Assembly: GCF_019219075.1 (NCBI RefSeq) | Contig: NZ_JAHUWJ010000017.1 | Coordinates: forward strand, 62,001-126,000 | Direction: 5' to 3' | Source of the DNA: Chitinophaga sp. sic0106 | GTDB lineage: Bacteria > Bacteroidota > Bacteroidia > Chitinophagales > Chitinophagaceae | Length of the DNA stretch: 64,000 nucleotides | Shown here: positions 53,612 through 62,654 of the stretch, piece by piece | Layout: every line of letters starts with the position of its first letter | Position numbering within the stretch: the stretch's first letter is position 1 | Program-made: the position numbers and the translations under genes | The notes under the pieces: model-generated | What the model was told of the DNA's origin: nothing | The model's database searches: none | What the model saw: the letters and a program-made list of their open reading frames with translations, nothing else

Positions 53612-54124
53612 ATGTCCGACTACACCTTTATGACAACGGAGGAGAATTTCCTATTGCAGGAAGCCCTCAGGCAGAACAAGCGCCAGTTAACCAAGTTTTT
53701 TTTGATCGGCGTCAGTTTATTGATGATCGCAGCTGTCATTCCGCAGATTTACCTTTACACGCAAAACACGTCAGCAGATGCTGACCAGTCATTATTCTCC
53801 TACACTAATTTCTGGTTTTGGGTGTGGCTGCTGAGTTTCGTAGTGGCATTAATATTTGCGCTGATTAAGGTAACAGACATTCGTTATTGGGCTATCAAAC
53901 GTGACCTTTCCACCTTACAGAAAGGGCATATACAGGCGCCACTGGATGCAGTATACCAGGAAAACAACGACACACAAACGAATTTTTCTGTAAAAGTAGA
54001 TAGTAAGCGTAATCGCCTGTTTTACTGGATGCGCGGTACGCTCGATGGATTCAGGGCAGGGCAGGAAGTGGAAATTTCATACGCACGCTATTCGCGGGTA
54101 ATCATATCTATCCATAAAAAATAA
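53612..54124 (+). CDS. Small two-helix membrane protein, unknown function
   Basis: 170 aa. A charged N-terminus (1-27) precedes two membrane helices (about 28-50 and 67-90). A C-terminal domain of about 80 residues is rich in beta-strand-like segments (FSVKVDSKRNRLFYWM, EVEISYARYSRVIISI). No known motif. The following unknown gene starts 29 bp later on the same strand, so they are probably an operon. Confidence 0.75.
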   Translation: MSDYTFMTTEENFLLQEALRQNKRQLTKFFLIGVSLLMIAAVIPQIYLYTQNTSADADQSLFSYTNFWFWVWLLSFVVALIFALIKVTDIRYWAIKRDLSTLQKGHIQAPLDAVYQENNDTQTNFSVKVDSKRNRLFYWMRGTLDGFRAGQEVEISYARYSRVIISIHKK

Positions 54125-54153
54125 ATACCGATATAACTCTACTTAAGCTTCCT

Positions 54154-55044
54154 ATGAAAACGATCCACATCAGGTACCTGCTGCTTTCTGCAGCCGTACT
54201 GTGTATGCTGCTGTTATCGGCCAGATTGATTCGTGAGGATAAAGATATAGTAAAAAAGCCTTTACTGCTGCTAAAGAAAATATCTGTAAACGGGCAGCCT
54301 ACCGACAGCATCATCTACAATGAGCGGGGCAGGCTGGCGGAAATCTGGTTTTACGATGACATCACCCACCGCTGGGATGCTCATAACAAATACATTTACG
54401 GAGCGCAGGACAAGGTGATGAAAGTGCTGGAATACTGGGGCAATGACCTGATGGAAATTGATTCGGTGTATTATCGCTCTACCGGATTTACCCGCTATAG
54501 TATTTCCGTACGTTCTGCCAATGTGATGGCGGATACACTGCTGGTACAAACCAACACAGCCGGCCAGCCGGTTCGTATAGGCGATGACGATACCGTCTTA
54601 TCAGAAAACCTGCCTTATGTATCCTACAATAACATTGAATACTACGGCAGCAATCCGGGGCGGCTTACCGCTTTCAATTATTTGCAGCAGGATATACAGC
54701 AAGGACAGTACCTGCAGCACGAAGTAATCACTGACCAGGAATACGATGCCAATCCAAATCCGTTTACACCGCTTTGCAAGGACTATCCGGCTATTGCGAT
54801 GGAGACGTTTGACCGCAACGTACTTTTTGCTGACGCCTCCAATAACCTGGTAAAACAAACGACCCTGCATAAATACAGCGGTCAGAAGAATACCACTGAT
54901 CAGCAAACGGTTTATTGCAGCTATCAATACGATCCGGTTACGTTATTGCCGATAGAGCAGTCGTACGTGAAGTATGAATTGGATGAGCGCGACAAGCCAG
55001 TCAGGAAAAAATACAGCATCCGGTTTTACTACCAGCAACAATAG
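54154..55044 (+). CDS. Secreted or membrane-anchored protein of unknown function
   Basis: 296 aa. A hydrophobic N-terminal segment (about 7-23) without a clear cleavage site precedes a periplasmic domain. The domain is rich in Tyr and Asp with repeated short strands, such as ISVNGQPTDSIIYNERGRLAEIWFYDD, reminiscent of the YD-like or DUF4595-type repeats of secreted Bacteroidota proteins. That resemblance is weak. It is 29 bp downstream of the two-helix membrane protein. Confidence 0.75.
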   Translation: MKTIHIRYLLLSAAVLCMLLLSARLIREDKDIVKKPLLLLKKISVNGQPTDSIIYNERGRLAEIWFYDDITHRWDAHNKYIYGAQDKVMKVLEYWGNDLMEIDSVYYRSTGFTRYSISVRSANVMADTLLVQTNTAGQPVRIGDDDTVLSENLPYVSYNNIEYYGSNPGRLTAFNYLQQDIQQGQYLQHEVITDQEYDANPNPFTPLCKDYPAIAMETFDRNVLFADASNNLVKQTTLHKYSGQKNTTDQQTVYCSYQYDPVTLLPIEQSYVKYELDERDKPVRKKYSIRFYYQQQ

Positions 55045-55064
55045 TGGTTGATTACTAACCTGTT

Positions 55065-55107
55065 CATTGCTGAAATTTCGTTACATTGTAATGGAATTTC
55101 AGCAATG
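55065..55107 (+). promoter_or_regulatory. Long hairpin directly before the YjbR gene
   Basis: A 13-bp perfect stem (55065-55077 with 55095-55107) with an inner TTAC/GTAA stem ends six bases before the ATG at 55114. No U-run. It could end the upstream transcript or mask translation initiation. Confidence 0.6.
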
Positions 55108-55113
55108 TAGTTT

Positions 55114-55461
55114 ATGAACATAGAACAATTCAGGGAATACTGCCTTTCACTGCCCGGCGTCACAGAAGAATTTCCTTTTGGCGAACAAACGTTGGTGTAT
55201 AAAGTAAAGGGAAAAATGTTTGCCCTCACTGATATTGAACTGTTTGAATCCGTTAATCTCAAATGTGACCCTGACGAAGCAGTGGAGCTGCGGGAGCGCT
55301 ATGAGGGGGTTACTCCGGGGTACCACATGAACAAAAAACATTGGAACACAGTTGATACGCACGCCAACATCTCCAATAAACTAATTTTAGAATGGACCAG
55401 GAACTCCTATGACCTGGTGGTGAAAGGCCTGCCTAAAAAAGACCGGGAATCCCTGGGCTAA
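55114..55461 (+). CDS. MmcQ/YjbR-family protein
   Basis: 115 aa. The CyaY-like YjbR fold is recognised from FREYCLSLPGVTEEFPFG near the N-terminus, the KMFALTDIE strand, and the C-terminal KHWNTVDTHANISNKLILEWTRNSYDLV. Members are called DNA-binding from structure but the biological role is not known. It has its own terminator. Confidence 0.9.
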   Translation: MNIEQFREYCLSLPGVTEEFPFGEQTLVYKVKGKMFALTDIELFESVNLKCDPDEAVELRERYEGVTPGYHMNKKHWNTVDTHANISNKLILEWTRNSYDLVVKGLPKKDRESLG

Positions 55462-55490
55462 CCGTTCCTGTTTTACCGCACATACTTTTC

Positions 55491-55515
55491 AAGCCGGGAA
55501 TAATCCGGCTTTTTG
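55491..55515 (+). terminator. Terminator of the YjbR-family gene
   Basis: A 7-bp stem (55491-55497 with 55505-55511) followed by TTTTG and TTATTTT. Confidence 0.75.
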
Positions 55516-55548
55516 TTATTTTACGTCCTTCTTAAAAAATAACTGTTT

Positions 55549-57435
55549 ATGAGATCATGGCTGCTGTTGGCCTGTGCCACACTGTTATTTCCCTTAGTAA
55601 CAAAAGCCATCAACCAGGATTCACTCTGGATGTATGAGCACTACACCAAGAAGGAAATGTATATTCCTATGCGCGACGGCGTGAAGCTTTTCACCTCCAT
55701 TTACATTCCCAAGGATCAGTCGGAAAAGCATCCGATCCTGATGACCCGCACCCCTTACAGCTGTGCGCCTTACGGAGAAACCACTTACCGTCCGTTTTAC
55801 CGGAACCACTACAACCGGTACCTGAAAGAGGGCTACATCATGGTGATCCAGGATGTGCGCGGTACCTGGATGAGTGAAGGCAAGTTTGTGAACGTGCGTC
55901 CTTACAATCCGAAGAAGGGCAAGAAAGATATTGATGAAGCCAGCGATACATACGACACCATTGACTGGCTCACCAAAAACGTAGCTGGCAACAACGGTAA
56001 TGTGGGTATCTTCGGCATCTCCTACCCTGGCTTTTACAGTACCATGGCCTCTCTTAGCGGCCATCCTGCGCTGAAAGCCGTAAGTCCGCAGGCACCGGTT
56101 ACTGACTGGTTCATTGGCGACGATTTCCATCACAACGGCGCCTTCTTTATTTCAGATGCATTTTCTTTCTACACGGTATTTGACCATCCACACCCAAAGC
56201 CTACCACACAAGGTCCTAAAGGGTTTGACTGGCCTAACCGCGACAACTACAAATTTTACCTGGAAACAGGCCCGCTGAAAAATTTCGCTAAAATCATCGG
56301 CGACAGCGTTGCCTTCTGGCATGAAATGTATGAGCACCCTAACTACGACGACTATTGGAAAGCGCGCAACGTGCGTCCTTACCTGACCGACGTAAAGCCA
56401 GCCATGCTGGAAGTAGGCGGCGTATTTGATGCCGAAGACTGCTTTGGGGCATGGAATACCTACAAAGCCATAGAAACACAGAGCAAAGGCGCTAACAACC
56501 GCATTGTAATGGGTCCCTGGTACCATGGTCAGTGGGCATCCAACGACGGTACTCACCTGGGCAATGTTCGTTTCGGCAGCAATACTTCCGAGTATTACGC
56601 CAACAACATTGAAATTCCTTTCTTCAACTACTACCTGAAAGGGAAAGGGCAGGCACCTGATATCGCCGAAGCTACCATCTTCTTTACCGGTGAAAACAAC
56701 TGGAAAAAATTACCGGCATGGCCTCCGGCAGACATGCAGGAAAAACCAATGTACCTGCAGCCTGATGGTGGTCTGGCATTCAGCAAACCTGCTGCCGGCA
56801 ATAGCTTCAGTGAATATGTGAGCGACCCAAATAAGCCAGTACCTTATACAGAAGATGTGCATTTTAGTCGCACCATCAACTACATGACCGACGATCAGCG
56901 CTTTGCCAGCCGCCGTCCGGATGTAGCCGTATTTGAGTCTGTTATCCTGGACCAGGATGTAACCCTGGCTGGCCCAGTGATTGCGGATCTGATTGCCAGC
57001 ACCAGCGGTACTGATGCTGACTTTGTGGTAAAACTGATTGACGTATTTCCGGATGATTTCAAGTATGATGAAGATGCGCCTTCCGAGCATCGCCGTGTGC
57101 CTTCTGCCACTTATCCGATGGGAGGCTACCAGATGCTGGTACGCGGAGAGATTATGCGTGGTAAGTTCCGCAACAGCTTTGAAAAGCCTGAGGCGTTTGT
57201 GCCTGATCAGCCCTCAGCAGTGAAATTCACCCTGCCTGACGTGGCGCATACCTTCAAAAAAGGTCATCGTATTATGATTCAGGTGCAGAGCAGCTGGTTC
57301 CCGCTGGTAGATCGTAACCCGCAACAGTTTATGGACATCTATAAGGCGGATGCGAAGGACTTTAAGAAAGCGAATATCCGTATTTACCATGATGCGGCGC
57401 ATCCGAGCAGTGTGGTGTTGCCGATTTTGAAATAA
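55549..57435 (+). CDS. CocE/NonD-family hydrolase (alpha-amino-acid ester hydrolase-like)
   Basis: 628 aa. The signal peptide (1-20) is followed by an alpha/beta hydrolase domain of the X-Pro dipeptidyl peptidase S15 type, with Ser158 in GISYPG. The acid is in the FDAEDCFG region, His lies in the WYHGQWA segment, and a C-terminal jelly-roll domain (about 420-625) completes the enzyme. By family knowledge these hydrolyse esters or amides of amino acids, including beta-lactam antibiotics and cocaine. It is periplasmic here. Monocistronic with a strong terminator. Confidence 0.92.
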   Translation: MRSWLLLACATLLFPLVTKAINQDSLWMYEHYTKKEMYIPMRDGVKLFTSIYIPKDQSEKHPILMTRTPYSCAPYGETTYRPFYRNHYNRYLKEGYIMVIQDVRGTWMSEGKFVNVRPYNPKKGKKDIDEASDTYDTIDWLTKNVAGNNGNVGIFGISYPGFYSTMASLSGHPALKAVSPQAPVTDWFIGDDFHHNGAFFISDAFSFYTVFDHPHPKPTTQGPKGFDWPNRDNYKFYLETGPLKNFAKIIGDSVAFWHEMYEHPNYDDYWKARNVRPYLTDVKPAMLEVGGVFDAEDCFGAWNTYKAIETQSKGANNRIVMGPWYHGQWASNDGTHLGNVRFGSNTSEYYANNIEIPFFNYYLKGKGQAPDIAEATIFFTGENNWKKLPAWPPADMQEKPMYLQPDGGLAFSKPAAGNSFSEYVSDPNKPVPYTEDVHFSRTINYMTDDQRFASRRPDVAVFESVILDQDVTLAGPVIADLIASTSGTDADFVVKLIDVFPDDFKYDEDAPSEHRRVPSATYPMGGYQMLVRGEIMRGKFRNSFEKPEAFVPDQPSAVKFTLPDVAHTFKKGHRIMIQVQSSWFPLVDRNPQQFMDIYKADAKDFKKANIRIYHDAAHPSSVVLPILK

Positions 57436-57452
57436 GCTATATTACTATTTTA

Positions 57453-57510
57453 TTTAGGGGAGATGATCAGGCCAGCGGCCCGGTCATCTCCCCTAAAATT
57501 TTTATTTTTT
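57453..57510. terminator. Bidirectional terminator between the CocE and PagL-like genes
   Basis: A 14-bp stem (57453-57466 with 57484-57497) topped by GGCC/GGCC, followed by ATTTTTATTTTTT on the plus strand. Confidence 0.85.
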
Positions 57511-58698
57511 GGTGTAAAACTGGTACTTTCCCCCACCACCCCACTCAATCCAATCCGAGGCACCACCGTCCAGTGTTTTCAGCGCTATTTGTACAAAACC
57601 ATATTTTGCCAGGTTATACCGCAGGCCTATACGCAGGTACCATTTGCCTTTCTGATCATCTTTTTGCACCAGGTAGCCACCGGCCTGCGTGATAATATCA
57701 AAGCGGCTGATATGGATCATATGGCTGCCGTGAATGCCCATGAGCATTTTATCGCCGGTGCTCACTTTACCGTAGCGGCCCTGATAGATGTAACCCAGAC
57801 TTCCGTCGTAAAAGCCATCCAAACCTGCGCCCACACTACCGAAATTGCTGTAGCGGTAACTATAGTCCAATGCCAGCGAAGCGGTGCCGTAGGAGGCGTT
57901 GACGCCCATATCGCTGCCGAGTTGCACCATACCAACGGCGCCGTATATACTGAGCTGGTGATAATGTTTCACCGGTGTAATGGGTTTCATGATATAGGTT
58001 GGCCGGCGGGGGGCTATATAGTTGCTATCGATCTGGGTACGGAATATTTTGGAGATGGAATTGTAGTTATAGCGCAAGCCCACGTTGAACCCCACCATGT
58101 TCAGGCCCATGTTAGGTGTATACATTCGCCCGTTGGAGAAGTGTGTAAGATCCAGGCCATATACGATATCGAAGGTATTGGAGACTTTCCATACACCGCC
58201 TACATCCAGATTAAAATACACGTCCATTTTGGAACCGATGGCGTCATTATTAGGATTTTTGATGGAGTCGTACGGAGCCAGGTCGTAGGTGACACCGAGT
58301 GATAGTCCTGCTACGAAGTGGTGTTTGGGACGGTGATGGAAGGGTGCATAGAAAAACCCATAAAACCCGCTGGGGTTACCTAATTCGACCGGGTCGCCAA
58401 TATTGCCTGTATAAAACCCTACACCATAGCTGGGGCAACCGAATACCCGTTGCCAGTTTTGGCGGCCGGCAGACTGCCATCCCAGGCGAAGTTCGAAAGA
58501 ATGGTAACCACCGTCCAGGGCTGAACGTAGTTCATCTCCCGCATAAATGTGTTTTCCGGTGTGGTACTTAAGTTCCAGGTATTTGTGGCTGCCAAGGTTA
58601 GGGTCCTGTTTGGCTTTGAGCCATAAGTCGGTGGTATCCTGTGCAAAGATTAAAGCCGGCAGGAACAGCAGGTAACAAAGTACAGATAATTGCTTCAT
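57502..58698 (-). CDS. PagL-like acyloxyacyl hydrolase (lipid A 3-O-deacylase family)
   Basis: 398 aa with a signal peptide ending IFAQ. The outer-membrane beta-barrel pattern of alternating hydrophobic and aromatic strands runs through the protein. The THFSNG segment gives the His-x-Ser catalytic pair of PagL enzymes, with GLNM and YNYN strands after it. PagL itself is about 170 residues, so this protein has a longer barrel or an additional domain at each end. It probably modifies outer-membrane lipid A or another lipid; activity cannot be judged from the sequence. Confidence 0.8.
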   Translation of the reverse strand: MKQLSVLCYLLFLPALIFAQDTTDLWLKAKQDPNLGSHKYLELKYHTGKHIYAGDELRSALDGGYHSFELRLGWQSAGRQNWQRVFGCPSYGVGFYTGNIGDPVELGNPSGFYGFFYAPFHHRPKHHFVAGLSLGVTYDLAPYDSIKNPNNDAIGSKMDVYFNLDVGGVWKVSNTFDIVYGLDLTHFSNGRMYTPNMGLNMVGFNVGLRYNYNSISKIFRTQIDSNYIAPRRPTYIMKPITPVKHYHQLSIYGAVGMVQLGSDMGVNASYGTASLALDYSYRYSNFGSVGAGLDGFYDGSLGYIYQGRYGKVSTGDKMLMGIHGSHMIHISRFDIITQAGGYLVQKDDQKGKWYLRIGLRYNLAKYGFVQIALKTLDGGASDWIEWGGGGKYQFYTKK

Positions 58699-58802
58699 AA
58701 TGCCATTGGTATTCCACCCACAACAAATGGCAGATTGATTTTGTTGGATTTACTTAACTTGCGTCCGGAACCCTTATATAACAAAGGCTATCAATAAAAT
58801 TT

Positions 58803-59525
58803 ATGCTAAAGAAATACATCCTCCTTGGAGCACTGGGATTATTATCTGTAAAAGGTTTCAGCCAAACTAAACCTGCTGCAAAGCCGGCAGCCAAAACGGC
58901 TGTTAAACCGGTGAATAAATCGGTATTAAAAAACCGTCTGGATAGTGTAAGCTATGGGATTGGCTTAAGCATTGCGGAAAACATCAAAGCACAGGATATG
59001 GGCAACGTGAATGTAGCGATGCTCAGCAGGGCTATCAGCGATGTGCTCAAAAAGAATCCTCAGTTATTAACTAAAGAACAAGCAGATATGAGTATCAGTA
59101 ATTATTTACAGCAACTGAAAGCAGAGAAATTTGCTAAGAACAGGGAAGTTGGTGAAAAATTCCTGGCAGCCAATAAAACGAAACCAGGTGTGGTAACGCT
59201 GCCTAGCGGTCTGCAATACCAGATCATCAAAGAAGGCGATGGTGCCAAGCCAACCCTGAATGATAAAGTTAAAACGCACTATCATGGTACTTTGATTGAT
59301 GGTACTGTGTTTGATAGCTCTGTGGAAAGAGGCGAGCCGATTTCTTTCCCGGTGAGTGGTGTGATCAAGGGCTGGACAGAGGCGCTGCAGCTGATGCCGG
59401 TTGGATCTAAATGGAAGCTCTTTATTCCTGCGGATCTGGCTTATGGCGATCGTCAGGCGGGACCAAAGATTGGCCCGGGCAGTGCGCTGGTATTTGATGT
59501 AGAGCTGCTGGAGATTGTGAAGTAG
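58803..59525 (+). CDS. FKBP-type peptidyl-prolyl isomerase (Mip/FkpA-like)
   Basis: 240 aa. Signal peptide to about residue 20, then a Lys/Ala/Pro-rich stretch, an N-terminal dimerisation domain (about 40-115; SYGIGLSIAENI), and a C-terminal FKBP domain (about 130-240). The FKBP domain has VKTHYHGTLIDGTVFDSS, VIKGWTEALQLMPVGSKW and FIPADLAYG. It helps fold periplasmic or outer-membrane proteins. Monocistronic with a strong terminator. Confidence 0.95.
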   Translation: MLKKYILLGALGLLSVKGFSQTKPAAKPAAKTAVKPVNKSVLKNRLDSVSYGIGLSIAENIKAQDMGNVNVAMLSRAISDVLKKNPQLLTKEQADMSISNYLQQLKAEKFAKNREVGEKFLAANKTKPGVVTLPSGLQYQIIKEGDGAKPTLNDKVKTHYHGTLIDGTVFDSSVERGEPISFPVSGVIKGWTEALQLMPVGSKWKLFIPADLAYGDRQAGPKIGPGSALVFDVELLEIVK

Positions 59526-59546
59526 TAAACGATCAGAGATCATTAT

Positions 59547-59584
59547 AACAGGCTGTTTCAAAATTGAAACAGCCTGTTTTTTTT
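59547..59584 (+). terminator. Terminator of the FKBP gene
   Basis: A 14-bp perfect stem (59547-59560 with 59565-59578) and an uninterrupted T-run. Confidence 0.9.
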
Positions 59585-59672
59585 GGATTTGGGAGAGGGC
59601 CACCAGGTCCCCCTCCGGTGGTGTGGTGGGCTATACGGGCGGTAGCCCATCAACAGTTGCGTGTTTAGGTAT

Positions 59673-60872
59673 TTAGTTGTTTAGTTGTAAAGATGCGGGA
59701 CCAAATTCTTCGAAGTGAATGGAGGCGGTGTTGATGCCGTTTTCCACGAGGAAGCCGTAGTGTTTTTTGATGAATGGTGTGGGTCCGCAGATGTAGTACT
59801 CAGCGTTTTCCTGCAGCACTTCGTCTTTGATGGCTGCGAGGTCGACCCAGCCGGTATATTGCGCCTTTACTTCGGGTTGGTCGTAAAATATATGGTGATT
59901 GAAGTTGTTGTGATTATCTGCCAGGGTGGCCAGTTGGTCTTTGAAGGCGTGTACCGACTCGTTGCGGCAGCCGTGTACCCAGGTGATGGCGGTATGGGGT
60001 TGTTTTACCGTAAGTGCTTCCAGCATGGCCATGAGAGGTGTTTGTCCTACCCCGCCACTGATGAATACTTTAGGTCGCTCGTTGGTATGGTCCAAATAAA
60101 ACGTACCGGCGGGTGCGGATAATTCCACTATTTCTCCTTCGCTGATATGATCATGGAGGCGGTTGCTGATCAGGCCATCCGGGTGAACGGCTCCAGCTTC
60201 TCTTTTTACGGAGATGCGGTAGTATTGGCCGTTAGGTGCACAGGAAATGCTGTATTGGCGGGGTTGCAGTAAGTTCAGTTCCGGCAGGAACAGACGCAGA
60301 CTGATGTACTGGCCTGGCTGAAAATCGGCTACAGGTCCATTATCTGCCGGGTAAAGGTAGAAAGATGTTATTTCTGCTGATTCGGGTACTTTCTGTTTTA
60401 CTACGAAAGGTTTCCAACCTGTCCAGCCGCCATTTTTTTCCAGTTGTTTATTATAGAGAGATTGTTCATGGCCGCTCATGATGCCTGCCAGTTGGTTATA
60501 GGCGGTTGCCCAGGCTTCGATGAGTGCTGGTGTGGCGGCATCTCCCAATACTTCAGAGATGGATGCCAGCAGGTGTTTACCTACGATGGCGTAATGTTCC
60601 GCGCGGATACTGAGACTGGTGTGTTTGTGTCCGATGCTGTCGACAACCGGCATGAGTACAGCCGGGTTATCGATATGCTCCGCATAGGCCAGTACGGCCA
60701 TGGCGAGGGCGGTATGTTGTTTTCCATTTACCTGGTTGCCCATGTTGAATACGTGCCTGAGTTCCGGGTTATGGGTAAACATTCTGTTATAGAAGTGAGA
60801 GGTGAGTAATACACCGTGTTCTTTGAGCACTGGCACAGTTGCTTTTACGAGTTGTTTCTGATCCGCTGTCAT
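59673..60872 (-). CDS. hmp: Flavohemoprotein, nitric oxide dioxygenase
   Basis: 399 aa. Globin domain (1-140) with pocket Tyr28 (B10), Gln52 (E7) and proximal His84 in KHTS. The FAD domain has RQYS and the NAD domain has SGGVGQTPLMAML, with a C-terminal FEEFGP segment. It converts NO and oxygen to nitrate. It lies 62 bp downstream of an Rrf2-type regulator on the same strand, and both have the same 23-bp dyad in front, so NO-dependent control is likely. Confidence 0.97.
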   Translation of the reverse strand: MTADQKQLVKATVPVLKEHGVLLTSHFYNRMFTHNPELRHVFNMGNQVNGKQHTALAMAVLAYAEHIDNPAVLMPVVDSIGHKHTSLSIRAEHYAIVGKHLLASISEVLGDAATPALIEAWATAYNQLAGIMSGHEQSLYNKQLEKNGGWTGWKPFVVKQKVPESAEITSFYLYPADNGPVADFQPGQYISLRLFLPELNLLQPRQYSISCAPNGQYYRISVKREAGAVHPDGLISNRLHDHISEGEIVELSAPAGTFYLDHTNERPKVFISGGVGQTPLMAMLEALTVKQPHTAITWVHGCRNESVHAFKDQLATLADNHNNFNHHIFYDQPEVKAQYTGWVDLAAIKDEVLQENAEYYICGPTPFIKKHYGFLVENGINTASIHFEEFGPASLQLNN

Positions 60873-60894
60873 CTGTTATCTGTTTTAAAATATT

Positions 60895-60917
60895 AAAAGA
60901 CTTTTTTGTCCTTTATT
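60895..60917. promoter_or_regulatory. Candidate operator for the NO-sensing regulator, before hmp
   Basis: AAAAGACTTTTTTGTC followed by CTTTATT on the plus strand, a partial dyad. It is identical at 20 of 23 positions to the site before the regulator gene (61418-61440, minus strand). Confidence 0.7.
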
Positions 60918-60934
60918 TTTTCAAAAAAAAGGAA

Positions 60935-61372
60935 CTATTTATTGAGGGTAAATTTTCCTTTAATCAGGCCCAGGTTGAATTTACCGATGGTGGTATGATT
61001 CAGCATGTGGGTGATCTGGTTTCTAACTTTTTTAAATTCATCATGGAGCGGGCATGGATTGCTTTCTGAGCAATAGGTTAATCCGAGGCCACAGCCGGTA
61101 AAAATTTCGTTGCCATCTACGGCGGATACGATATCGGCGAGCGGTCGGTTGAGTGATACTGCATCGAAGTAGAAGCCACCGTTAGGTCCTTTTACGGATT
61201 GTATTAATCGCTCCCGGCTTAGTTTCTGGAGAATCTTTGCCAGAAAGGCTTCCGGTGAATTTATCTGTTCCGCGATTTCTTTGATGCCTACCTTTTGTCC
61301 TTCATGTGACTTTTGTGCCACATAAAAAACTGCACGCATTGCGTACTCGCATGTTTTAGAAAAGATAGCCAT
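60935..61372 (-). CDS. nsrR: Rrf2-family Fe-S regulator, NsrR-like
   Basis: 145 aa from the ATG at 61370-61372; a longer frame upstream would cover the promoter. Winged helix (about 1-70; YAMRAVFYVAQ, INSPEAFLAKILQKL) and three cysteines at 94, 101 and 107 (C-x6-C-x5-C) for an Fe-S cluster. The pairing with hmp points to NO sensing rather than IscR-like function. By family knowledge, nitrosylation of the cluster relieves repression. A predicted operator overlaps its own -33 element, so it is probably autoregulated. Confidence 0.9.
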   Translation of the reverse strand: MAIFSKTCEYAMRAVFYVAQKSHEGQKVGIKEIAEQINSPEAFLAKILQKLSRERLIQSVKGPNGGFYFDAVSLNRPLADIVSAVDGNEIFTGCGLGLTYCSESNPCPLHDEFKKVRNQITHMLNHTTIGKFNLGLIKGKFTLNK

Positions 61373-61398
61373 GTAGTTGTTCGTAAAAGTTATCAATA

Positions 61399-61440
61399 CA
61401 AAGGTAATTGCTGGATTAATAAAAGACAAAAATATCTTTT
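61399..61440 (-). promoter_or_regulatory. Promoter of the nsrR-like gene with overlapping operator
   Basis: On the minus strand, TTG (61427-61429), 20 bases, then TACCTTTG (61399-61406). The 23-bp dyad at 61418-61440 covers the TTG. Binding there should block RNA polymerase. Confidence 0.8.
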
Positions 61441-61531
61441 ATTATTTTTTTGAACTTGTCAAGTACTGTCATTTCCTTACTATATCAAATAATGAAAAAT
61501 TTGCATCTTTGTAAAATAACCTAAATCCTAT

Positions 61532-62398
61532 ATGAAAACAAAGTTTACCCGACTGGCAGCGGCAGCCCTGGCTTTATCGACTGTGATTAGCTCCTGTTCC
61601 AAGACTGATGATGCACCTCCTACCCCTATTGACCCGGTGGTAAGTGTATATTTCCCAACGGTGATTACGTATGATGGTATTCCACTGGATAGTTTTGTAT
61701 ATAATGCCGACTATACCGTCAGCAAGTTTTTTGCCGGTGATGAGGAGTCGAAAAAATTCACTTCTACCTACGAGTTCATGTATGACAACGACAAAGTTTG
61801 TCGCAAAGTGAAACGTACGGAAACACATGGTGTTGCGGTAGACACGCTGATTTACCAAACCAACAAAATCATGCGTGTAAGGTTGAATCCCAATGCGGCG
61901 AAGCCGGATACGGTTATTATCTCCCTGAATGCCAACAAACAGGTATTATTGGTAGGTACCAAGGATACACTGCCAACGGCTACCCCAGGTAGTCGCATCC
62001 TGAGCTACCTGGAATTTACGTACAACAACGGTAACATTGCTACGTTTACCAACAAGGACGCCAGCTTTTACCAAAATGAGAATGGCTCCGGCAGCAGCGT
62101 TTTTACTATCAGCGCTAATTATACTTATGACGACAAGGTCAATACGCTGAAACCATTTTTTGTAGCGAATCCGGCAATGTATTATTATTTCTATGAGGGC
62201 GCTGCAGTAACATTTAGCTGCGGCAATAACAATATCACAAAAATGGAAGCTACCATTGCTAGCGGCGGTACTGCCATGCCATTAACGTATAATTTCACTG
62301 CTACATTTGATGAAACGAATGGGACATTGAAGGAGCAGAAAAGGAATGATGGTGAGGGGGTAACGACGATTGGGTATAAGTGGGTGAAGGCGAATTAA
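61532..62398 (+). CDS. Lipoprotein of unknown function
   Basis: 288 aa. The lipobox is SSC with the acylated Cys22, followed by a short Pro/Asp linker. The mature domain has repeating strand pairs (LDSFVYNADYTVSKFF, YEFMYDNDKVCRKVKR), resembling the secreted repeat domains (DUF4595-type) common in Chitinophagaceae; that similarity is weak. The gene is divergent from nsrR and is followed by an inverted repeat. Function unknown. Confidence 0.85.
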   Translation: MKTKFTRLAAAALALSTVISSCSKTDDAPPTPIDPVVSVYFPTVITYDGIPLDSFVYNADYTVSKFFAGDEESKKFTSTYEFMYDNDKVCRKVKRTETHGVAVDTLIYQTNKIMRVRLNPNAAKPDTVIISLNANKQVLLVGTKDTLPTATPGSRILSYLEFTYNNGNIATFTNKDASFYQNENGSGSSVFTISANYTYDDKVNTLKPFFVANPAMYYYFYEGAAVTFSCGNNNITKMEATIASGGTAMPLTYNFTATFDETNGTLKEQKRNDGEGVTTIGYKWVKAN

Positions 62399-62405
62399 AT
62401 TTTAT

Positions 62406-62446
62406 AAGATTAAAGCGGCTACCAGGCTTGGTATCCGCTTTATCTT
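62406..62446. terminator. Inverted repeat after the lipoprotein gene
   Basis: Three stacked stem segments (AAGAT/ATCTT, AAAGCGG/CCGCTTT, TACCA/TGGTA) with a bulge and one mismatch. No T-run follows. Confidence 0.65.
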
Positions 62447-62654
62447 ATGTGACCAGTTAAATAAAATACCCATCTACATTTTTACTTAAAATAAAGTTCT
62501 GATCATTTTGTCTAAATAATTGGGTTCACCTCAAATCTGGGGCATGATCCTTAATCAGTTCTTAACTATATTTGATAAAATGGTGAGAATATAATTATCA
62601 ATTTGATTCTCCGGTTTTAAAGTTTACACACTTAGTGAGACAGTCCCCAGATAT

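Noticed and set aside
57463..58302. 279-codon open frame on the plus strand
   Set aside because: It starts inside a terminator and is antisense to the PagL-like gene.
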